Shown: one piece after another, positions 1-10,400 of the stretch
Layout: every line of letters starts with the position of its first letter
How positions within the stretch are numbered: position 1 is the first letter of the stretch
Assembly: GCF_008831285.2 (NCBI RefSeq)
Contig: NC_045142.1
Span: 13,222,716 to 13,286,715 of the forward strand
DNA: 64,000 bases
Origin: Nymphaea colorata
Lineage: Eukaryota > Streptophyta > Magnoliopsida > Nymphaeales > Nymphaeaceae
Direction: 5' to 3'
The notes under the pieces: model-generated
Database searches by the model: none
The model's input: only the letters and a program-made list of their open reading frames with translations
Told to the model about the DNA's origin: nothing
Position numbers and translations under genes: made by a program

Positions 1-21
1 TTTAATGTTGTGGTACTCAAG

Positions 22-109
22 GGTCTTCTCAAGATGGGCATTCGTGGCGTAACTATATCTGACGTTAGGGGCTTTGGCGCCCAGGGTGGATCCACCGAAA
101 GACATGCTG
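22..109 (+). CDS. GLB1: P-II exon a (first in window)
   Basis: Encodes GLLKMGIRGVTISDVRGFGA followed by QGGSTERHA, ending in phase 1 before donor GTGATG. The acceptor is the AG at 20-21 and has a weak pyrimidine tract, so the exact start is less certain than the end. Confidence 0.85.
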
Positions 110-1385
110 GTGATGTTTCTGCTACTTGAATCTCTGAGTAACTTCGCTTGTTAGCATTGGTCATTGTGGGGATAATTCTTGATTATGCAATGCTTCTCGT
201 ACTCGATTCTTGAACGTGATATGTTCTTCGTATTCCTGTCTCTCATTTATTTGCTAGATCTCCTTTATCTACAAGATGTCTATTTGCCGTAACCTTTTGT
301 ACATGCAGTCTCTTTGGATTTTCATAAAAATTCTTCTTTGCATTTTTTTTAATCTAGCCTTAAAAACGTTATCTGTAGGACTGCTTAAATCAAGGGCTGC
401 AAATGTAGGTTAAAAAAGAAAAACTTTTTTTTAGTCAAAATACACACAGAAAATTGAATTGTGGGTCCTTCATCATCCTGCACACCATTGGATTATGAAA
501 TCAATACTGGATTGTGTATATAAATGTGCATAGCTAATGTATATCCTTATCTCTGTACGCATTCTGAATTGTTGTCCTTGCTTTGGTGACCTTTAGGAGG
601 ATTAACAATCTAAATTGTTGTCCTTGCTTTGGTGATCTTTAGGAGGATTAACAAATTTACTGTTACTTTTTGTTGGAAAGTGGTTCCTAGTTGTTGTTCT
701 CTTTTGTGACGATGTGCAATATTTTGTGCCATGGAAAACGACAAAGTAGCAATGGACATGCTTCTTTCAATGTTATAATGTGTATTTCAATTGATATAGG
801 TAATGTAGACCTCAAATGATTCCAGACAACAGAATAGTCATCAAAATAGTTCTTTGGTGTGTTTGTACCCTTTCTTCTGCCTGTAAAGTAACCAACTAGG
901 TAGAGCCGAAAAAACTTCTCCACTTTAGCCTGGCGATTGGTGATTAGATATGATTGCTGGAACCAATGGCAGGAGCTCAATGGGAACGGTGAAATTCATT
1001 TCCTTACCTTAGCGGAAGTACGATAGTTGCTAGTAGTATCCTAGAGAGGAAGAAAAACTTATAGAAGATCGCTAGAAGCATCAATAGATTACCACCACAT
1101 AATTGTTAGGAAAAGGTGCTACAGATGACATGCATATGGTTAAAATTAGAACTCAATGAACTAAAGTTACCAACTGATGGTTATGAACTGCATATAACAT
1201 CAAACATCTTAATCATGTTCAAATGCTTATATAATATAACACTTATAATTTGTGAACAATTACACACACACACATTACTGCTGCACCGGCACCCACATGT
1301 TTTTTTGGAAAATGCTGCACCTGCACCCAGATCCACAACCACGCGTATGCAACATAACACACACACACACACATATATCTATCTA

Positions 1386-1421
<36 letters not shown>

Positions 1422-4400
1422 AATGATTTTATATTAATTTAACAATCATTATATGACTATGTTTATGTGGTTATAGTTATACATTAATCTTGCATTTTAT
1501 TAGTTTCTATTATTTTACTTTATTTTTTTTCTTGTTTCGCTTAAAGCTCCTAACTGCCTAGGCTCCAGGTGCTATTCATCCCCTAGGCTCTGCTTAGAGC
1601 TTTTAATGACACAAAGGCAGATTAACTCTGTTCTTTACTAGTGGATGCTTCTTCAGGAGAATGATGTGGCTTAGACACTGATACTGCAGCACAATTACGG
1701 CGTATCTTGTGTATTTATTTGTTTTTCCCATTTTTGTACGTTCTTGTGCTTATATTTTTTCTGTAATTAGGTTCTGAATTTTCTGAAGATAATTTCATTG
1801 CTAAAGTGAAAGTGGAAATAGTGGTGTCTAAGGACCAGGTATTCCTATAACACTATTAGAAAGTTCACCCTTTGTCAAGTATTGAGTTTGCAGTTTGCAT
1901 TAATCTTTCAGATGTGCTATTATAAAGGTTGATAATTTGCTTGCTCATGTTTTAGTGTATTAATGTTCTGTTAGCATGCAAGTGTACTTTTGGCTGACCT
2001 TTGACTAAATTTTGTGGTTGGGCTGGCTTTGTTTCTTCCATATCTGCCGTACTGAGATGTAACTGAGGCTTGCATGTTTGTTTTTCTTGTTACAATGATA
2101 GTATCTTCTGTTTAGTAATGAGCATGATAATGTTTTAATGGTTAATAATTTTGAGGTTGTAGAAGTTGGATATGGGTTGGTAATTTGGTATGAGCTGTAA
2201 AGCTGTACAACAAGATGGAATTGTTTTATAAGAATGCACTACTGAGCTTCATAAAAGTGGTACAATTAACCTTTGTGCTGCTCTACTCATAAAGGAACTT
2301 GTACTTTCCTTTCATGGATTTACATACCTAAATGGTTGAGGTTGAAGCTGATTATATGCTGCAAATAGTTGTAGTTATTAGTATCTTTATTCCTGTTCTA
2401 GAATTGGGCAGCTCTTGCCAGCTTAACCAAGTCAGATGGGCTCCGTTCAGCTTTTGATGCATCCGTGGCAAGAAGGACATGCAACTTTGCTAGATGTGTG
2501 GTCGGATACCTACCTGCTGATACCTGCACACACAAACAGACAGGCACATGCATTTATTTTTTGAATGGTTCCATTACAGAACTGACACACACAGTCACAC
2601 ACACAGACAGATGGGTCCTATGAGATCCATTTCTATTAGGGCCCTTGCAAGAAATCTGTAGAGCATGTTTGTCATTTGATTTATTCTGTTATATTTATAT
2701 ATCATATATTACTTGGGGAAAAATCATGTGTCGTAGCTGGTGCCTTTTAGGCATGTCCATGACATAGTTGCAATTGCATTGACAACCTCTGCTGCAATTA
2801 ATAATTAAAGTTCTGAGAATGATTTCCACTATAATTGCTCTAGTTGATACATTCCATAGATTCCAAAACTGGCATGATTTTATTCATGTCCAGAAAGTAG
2901 AATCAGATATTGACCATTAAGAATTTTTTGCTTTAGAATAATCTCAATGTCTAGCATCCTGTTTTTAACTTTTTGTAATAAATGGTGCTGTCAGGTTGAG
3001 GCCGTTATTGACAAGATAATTGATGAGGCAAGGACGGGAGAGATTGGTGATGGCAAGATTTTCTGTAAGGAAATATCCCTGAGTAATTTCTTTTACTAGA
3101 TAGAGTTTTCTTCCTGTGGCTTCTGAATGCCTAGTTTCAAGAACAACCATTTAGAGACGTGTGTATGGCAAGCATGTATGTATTTATCTGGATTCTGAAT
3201 GTCCTTTAGTTTCTTTATTCCTTTCCCCCTTTAACTAGAGTGTTTTGGTCTTTCCAACTACTTCCTTCATTAAGGACATCATATTCTAAACAGAAGACAT
3301 AACATTTTGAGTCTATGGATGTGTTCCAAACAATTTAAGAGTTTTTGGAAATAATATTTAGCTGCTCATCTTGCTTTATAGTTGTTACGAGAGAGAGAGA
3401 GAGGCAGAGGCAGCAAAAAGTTGTCAAACATTACGTGACCCTAATCTCTATTAAGAGATTAGGGTTAGGGAAAATTACAAGAGAAGTCCACTAAAAGTAA
3501 CAAAACATTTAAAGAGACCTTCCCTAACTTCCTAATATTTCAAAAAACCCCTTTTTTGTATCTTTAACACTCCCCCTCAAGCTGGAGCATATATGTCAAT
3601 CATGCTCAGCTTGTTACAACATCTCAGGAAATCGCCTATGGGAAGAGCTTTAGTGAGAATATCTGCTGCCTGATCTTCTGAGGAGACATGAATAGTGCTA
3701 ACAATTCCTCCTTGAACTAAGTCCCGAATATAGTGGCAATCCACTTCAATGTGTTTAGTCCGCTCATGGAAGACAGGATTGTTAGCGATATATGTAGCTG
3801 CCTTGTTGTCACAATACATCTTCATTGGGAGAGAAAGTGCCACAACATTCTGCTTCTTGCTCCTCCAGGAAATAAGATTACCGCCCACAAAGACACAAAA
3901 CCCGGTAGTAGACTTCCTATCATCTACAGATCCAGCATAATCAGCATCACTATACGCCTCGATGTCAACACATTCTCCTTTCTTGAACCATAGCCCCTTT
4001 CCCGGGGCTGATTTCAAGTATCTTACAATCATTAGAGCTGCATCCCAGTGAACTTTTCGGGGTTTTTCCATGAATTGGCTCAACTTATTCACAGCAAAGC
4101 TAATGTTGGGACGAGTGACAGTCAAATATAACAGTTTCCCTATCAGAGATCTGTAAGATCTAGAGTCAAACGGCTCTGAGTCATCATCATGTATATGAAT
4201 GCGAGGATTCATGGGAAGTGTGGCAGGTTTAGCTCCCAATAGTCCTGTTTCCTGTAGAAGATCAAGAGCATATTTCCTTTGAGACACTACAACACCTTTA
4301 TTACTACGAGCCACCTCAATACCAAGAAAATAACGAAGTTGTCCAAGGTCTTTCGTAACAAAGTGTTGCTGTAAAAACTCCTTTGTTTGAGCTATCTCTT

Positions 4401-7400
4401 GATCATTTTCCCCTGTAAGAACAATATCATCCACGTAGACAATCAATATCACAAGTCCTGCTGAGCCTCGCTTGATAAACAATGAGTGATCAAGTTGGGA
4501 TCGGCTAAATCCACACTTAGATAACACTTCAGTAAGCTTTTGGAACCATGCACGGGGACTCTGTTTGAGTCCATAAATAGCCTTCTTTAACTTGCATACC
4601 TTGGAACACTCCCCTTGTCGTTCAAAACCAGGTGGTTGCTGCATATAAACAATTTCAGAAAGGTCTCCATACAGAAAGACATTTTTGACATCCAATTGAA
4701 AAAGAGGCCACTCTCGTTGGACAGCAAGAGAGATAATCAAGCGAATAGTGCCCAACCGGGCCACAGGCGAAAAGGTCTCAAAGAAGTCAACACCATAAGT
4801 CTGAGTATAACCTTTTGCGACAAGACGGGCCTTGAACCTTTCAACTGACCCATCAGAATGATACTTGATGGTGAATACCCATCGTGAGCCAACCACATCA
4901 CAGCGTGTTGGGGGGTCTACCAAATCCCAAGTCTCCCGAGAAAGAAGAGCATCCATTTCCTCCTGCATAGCTTGTCGCCAACGTGGATCTAACAGGGCGT
5001 GATGGTGCGAGGACGGGATAACATGACTAGATAAAGCTTGATCAAACTGTACTAAGTGTGTACTCAGATGAGCAGTAGAGACAGAATTAGATATAGGATG
5101 TAAGGTACACTGTCGCTTGCCTTTGCGAATAGCAATAGGGAGATCTGCTGCAGAATAGTCATCACTTAAACCTGAGTCAGTCTTATCAGTAGAGCTTACC
5201 TCTTGAGACGATGCTGGTGGACAGTTGAGAGAGGGACCTAGACGACGAGTGTAAACCAATGGAGGCTCAAGAAAACGTTCATGTGACCTAGGTTGAGATG
5301 ATGGAAATGACTCAAGTGACACTGGTGGAATAGGAAGAGGTATAGGTGCATGCATCTCAGATGAAGAGGGACTTGACGGAGGGAAATAAGGACGAGACTC
5401 AAAGAAGGTAACATCCGCACTGATAATGTCTTTCTTGGTCACGGGATCAAAGCATTTGTATCCCTTTTGATTAGCTGAATAGCCAATAAAGATACATTTG
5501 ATAGCTTGGGCAGCCAGTTTGCTTTTGTTCGGGCCTAGGATATGTGCGAAGCAAGTGCATCCAAAAACTTTGGGAGGTAAATGAAATAATGAACGCCCTG
5601 GATATAGAATTTGAATTGGAATACGGTCTTGAATGAAGGAAGAGGGTAATCTATTAATGAGGTAACACGCAGTAAGGATAGCATCACCCCAAAAATAGGC
5701 AGGCATGTGAGAATGTAACATGAGGGTACGAGCTACGTTTAGGAGTTGCCAATGTTTGCGTTCGGCTACACCATTCTGTTGGGACGTATGTGGACAAGTA
5801 TATTGAGGTCGAATTCCATGGTCGGCATAAAACTGAAGTAGAATGGAAGACTTGAATTCAAGAGCATTATCAGTGCGAATATTTTTGACAATGAATCCAA
5901 ACTGAGTTTTTATTTCCTTGATAAATTTTTGAAGAATACATATGACTTCAGATCTTTCCCTTAACAAGAAAACCCAACTGACTCTAGTAAAATCATCAAC
6001 TAGAACAAGATAATATCGAAAACATGATCGAAAAGGAACCCGACTAGGACCCCATACATCCACATGAATGAGATCAAAAGGACTCTGACTCGATGGACTC
6101 TGACTCGAAGGAAAGCTGCTCCGTGTATGCTTGCCCAACTGGCAGGCATCACATAAGAAGGACTCTGATGCAGGAATGTCTGGAAACATGCGACGAAGTT
6201 TTGGCACGGAAGGATGACCCAATCTGAGATGCCATTGGAAGGGAGAAGGCTTGGAAGGGACTGAAGATGCAGCAACATCAACTGGGATTGACAAAAAATA
6301 AAGGCCCTCACGCTCAGATTCAAAAATGACTTTACATTGTAAGTCGATAGCTAGCTGCTTCACAGATATCAAATTAACAGGAAACTGAGGTGCATATAGC
6401 ACATGTGTAATAGTGCCTAAATGTGGAAGATAAATATCACCGCTACCCAAAACAGGGGACAACTTGCCATCAGCCAGCTTAACATACTGTGGTGTAGAAA
6501 ATCTGACAAATGATGAAAAATTTTGTGGTTGATTACAACAATGTCTAGAAGCGCCCGAGTCTATCATCCATGTCATACCTGGATCAGCAGTAGGAGCACC
6601 AACAGAGAATGCTGAATCTACAACAGCAGCATTGGTAGATGTAGAGGCAGATGTAGAGCCAGACCTCTGAGCAAGAACACGATCATATTCATCCTTACTT
6701 AGGTTAAGAGAATATGACATAGATATAGAAGGATCAGTAGAAGACTCAACCATAGATATTGTTGCCTTTGAATGAGTTGCCTGGGATGAAGAAGGACCTC
6801 TGCTTGTGGTGATTCTACCTCCACCACGTCCAGAGGAAACATTAGACCTGAGGTGAGGATGTTTGTCCCAACAACGGTCCTCTAGATGACCAATTTTGCC
6901 ACAATAAGAGCACTGAAATCTGCCACGTCCAGCACCACGGCCTGTACCACGCCCCCTAGTGCCTCCAAAAGAACTGGGGCCCCGTCCTCCTGATATCACA
7001 AGTGCAGAGACTGGTATGTCATGCGTAGTCTGAGAAAGAGTGGCTGCAAAGCGACTCAGCCTATTATACGTGTCTGCTAAATCTGGAAGTTCACTGCCTG
7101 TTAGAATTTGAGACTTTGCCACAGAGTATTCTGAAGATAGGCCAGATAAGAACTTTGCCACCATACCAGTCTCAACGTGTGATGCATAACAATGCTGGCA
7201 AGGTGGGCGAAGAGCCTTTAACCGTTCATATGCAGCAGTCAAAGTAGCAAAATATTGAGATAGGTCCTGATCCCCTTGTCGAATGTTGCATAACTCCTCT
7301 TCTAGTTGTAGGATCTTGATTACATTAGTGGCATGCGAGTATGTCTTTCTCAAGAAAGACCACATATCCTTGGCCTTGGTATAATATGCAATAGTTGGGG

Positions 7401-10400
7401 CTATATGAGACTCCACACTATTCATAATCCAAGACATAACAATATAATTATCTTCATCCCACGCAGCATATATTCCTTTTTTCTCAATAGGTTCATCCTC
7501 CTCAAGAATATATTTCTTCCTATGACCAGCCACCGACATTATGAATACCCTAGACCATATTTCATAATTTGAGCCATTAAGTTTCATCGTGGTTCCATAA
7601 GAGAATGAATTCCCAGCCATCTTGTAGTCAGTAGACCCTTCAGATTTACTGTTTTCAGCCATAGTAAATAAAGAAGACCAGATTGACGCAAACGTGTAAA
7701 GAAGGAGGGCTAGGAAATTACTGTCACTTCAGATCTGATTTAGCCGATGACAAAAAACAAGAATGAACTCCCAACGACTGAAGACTGTTGCTCCCAACGA
7801 CTGAAGACTGCTGCCACTTATAACAACAGCTAGTTCTCATAAAACTTCCTGTCCACGTGTCAAAGAAATCCACGAAATCAAACAAAAAACTTGTACTAAG
7901 GATCAGCAACAGTCCTCACGCAGCCTTTCTTTACTGAATTTGTATCCACGATCTATAGAAAAAATCTGATCATATTCAAAAACCTGAATTTATAAGCAGC
8001 ACATAGACTCCACAAAGCATCCACAACACCTCACGCAGCTTGACTTTACCGAAACTGTATTTACGATCATCACAAACCACAGCGTCACACGTCACGCTGC
8101 ATCCACAATAGTCTCTTCATACGACCAATATGAGGATCTGATCACGCCTTCCACATAGGCGTGATCAGGTCCTCCTTCTCACGGCACGCCCAACCCCTAT
8201 TCCCTCACTGTCTCCTTATTGGGTGATAAGAGGGAATAAGGAGTAGCGGTGACAAGGGAGAGAACGAGAGAAAAAAAAAAAGGAACGAACTCACTTGGCT
8301 GTTCGTCGGAGAAGATGGTGATCGCCGGAGAAGGTCACCGGAAAGTGCACTCTGCCGTCGACGCCCACACCCGCTCTGATACCATGTTACGAGAGAGAGA
8401 GAGAGAGGCAGCAAAAAGTTGTCAAACATTACGTGACCCTAATCTCTTGGTTAGGGAAAATTACAAGAGAAGTCCACTAAAAGTAACAAAACATTTAAAG
8501 AGACCTTCCCTAACTTCCTAATATTTCAGAAAACCCCTTTTTTGTATCTTTAACAATAGTGTTCAAATGTTCCATCAGTTCCTGTTTGAATTTGCGTACC
8601 CACTTCCTACCTATGATCATTATTCCTAGTTTCCTTTAGTAATAATGTCTTTGCCTTCATTACATTCAAAGGGGGGGGGGTCATCATAAGAAGATATGCA
8701 ATTAGTGAAACTCTATATTTAAGAGAGGGGTAATCCTATACAAATCTTGGAACTTCTGAAATTCTATCTGATATTTGGTGATTAGGTTGGTTAAATTGAA
8801 AAATTTCTTTCAGGGGCACTTTCGAAATTATTTCTATTTATATGGTTGTAAATAATGGGTTCATTGGATGTTTGTCCATTGGTATTTTATTTGAAGATTT
8901 TGTTCAAAAGCTTTATTCTCATTGTCATGATCAAGATTTATATTCAAAAGAATCATCTCTTGTTTTTCTGTTTGCTTTTATCACAATCGGAAAAATAATT
9001 AGGTGGAAATTTTGTGGTGTTCCATTGCCCGCCCAGGATGTGACACTCCACCATCTCAATAGGTGCTGGAACATACATTGTACCTTTTTTTTTTCATCCA
9101 TTCATCAATTCCAGATATTTTTTGGTCAGCGATACTTGTTCAACAATTGTTCCAAAGAGAATCCAGGTTTTCGAAAAGCTTGTTATGTGATTGCATTTGG
9201 TGCAGATAGAGCATCAGTTTTTCAGCCAACCCTTTCAGAAAGAAAAACATGAGGACAGTTCCTTTTGGGCATATATGTACTGTCACAATGCAGATCTATG
9301 ATTGCAGATAGTGAATGAACAATACATACTGAATAAGTATTTAAAACATGGCATCATGTCCCAATTTCTAGGCAGCACCTGATCTTGAAAAAGAAATCCA
9401 TTAATCACATTTCTGACTTTTTGCTATTTTTACAGTTGCAAACCTGTCCTGATGTTTCTATTTTCCTTTGTTTGGTGCCCCTTGTATTTATTTTAGTGAA
9501 TCATCTAGCAGCACAAACTGCAAGTATACCCCTTCTAGTGGAATTCTTTGGCAATGGATTAGAAGATCGAGAACAGAAGATGATAGAATGCTAGGAATAT
9601 CAAGAACCCAAAGACTGGAATGTTATACTGAATATGTTCTTTTTCCTGGTTGGCTTGAGATCTAGATGGCATCTTGAATTGACGGATTTGTCTTGGTATC
9701 AGGTCTATATACTTACTCTAATCTGATTTTTTGATGTTATGCAGTGATACCTGTTTCTGACGTGATAAGAGTTCGAACAGGTGTGAAATTAATTTTTTAT
9801 TTTTATTACAATTTATCAGCTTATTCTTCTGCTAAGTGATTTTATGTTGGGATAGATGGATGAATTCTCTCTGATGCTGGCTTTGAAAGTAAATTGTGCG
9901 TTGCTTTCCTATTTGTTGATTAAAGTTGGTTCTATATGTTAAATAATGTATACATGTATACTATATTATTTATCAATACATTAGATATATTAAAAAAGGC
10001 TAAGACACTGGATTGCAAGACATTAGCAACTCTTAGTATTCTTAGTTAGAAGTTGAGTCAACGCAATGGAGATATGTTTAACGATCTTATACGACGTTGC
10101 AGTATTGTAAGAATGCCTCAATGTCTTACTTTTATTTGTCCAAATATTACATATTCAGTTAATTAAGTTTCCGAGTTTATGCATGCCATAAAATTTGGAC
10201 ATATGGTGCAGTTAAATGGATATTGACATATTTAGAACGGTACTGTTGGAAATGGACTTTTTTATACTTTAGGGAACCTTGTACACTTTATTCATGACAT
10301 CACTGTCTACACAGATGCTAACTGGGCTGAAAATCCATATGATAGGAAGTCAATATCAAAATATTGTGTTTTTATCGGCCCCATTCTTAGAGCATCAGGA

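Larger units (their letters stand above)
110..1770 (+). other. P-II intron (1661 bp) with repeats, no supported gene
   Basis: AT-rich intron. It holds a 46 bp tandem duplication (567-654), a CA/AT microsatellite (1359-1419) and a CCTAGGC-rich stretch (1545-1605). A 97-codon minus-strand reading frame (687-980) shows no family features I recognise. Confidence 0.7.
3383..8555 (-). mobile_element. Complete Copia LTR retrotransposon (Copia-1) in P-II intron
   Basis: Full structure is visible: LTRs at 3383-3569 and 8385-8555 with TG...CA ends, 5 bp target duplication ATAGT on both sides (3378-3382, 8556-8560), a primer site complementary to initiator tRNA-Met inside the right LTR, a polypurine tract (read on the minus strand) next to the left LTR, and one uninterrupted gag-pol frame. 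The two LTRs differ by one clear substitution plus two or three small indels, so the insertion looks recent. PR-INT-RT-RNase H order shows Ty1/copia. The RNase H domain has an internal deletion, so the copy is probably not autonomous. Confidence 0.97.
3065..9744 (+). other. P-II giant intron (6680 bp) hosting a full Copia element
   Basis: Without the 5.17 kb Copia insertion at 3383-8555 the intron would be about 1.5 kb. The remaining host part (8561-9744) has a G10 run near 8671 and a 136-codon plus-strand reading frame (8842-9252) without recognised homology. The element is antisense to the host gene. Confidence 0.85.

Noticed and set aside
687-980. 97-codon minus-strand frame in the first P-II intron
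   Set aside because: No recognisable motif or splice context; AT-rich intron frames of this length arise by chance.
1116-1442. 108-codon frame over the CA/AT microsatellite
   Set aside because: The translation is HTHT and YIYI repeats from simple sequence.
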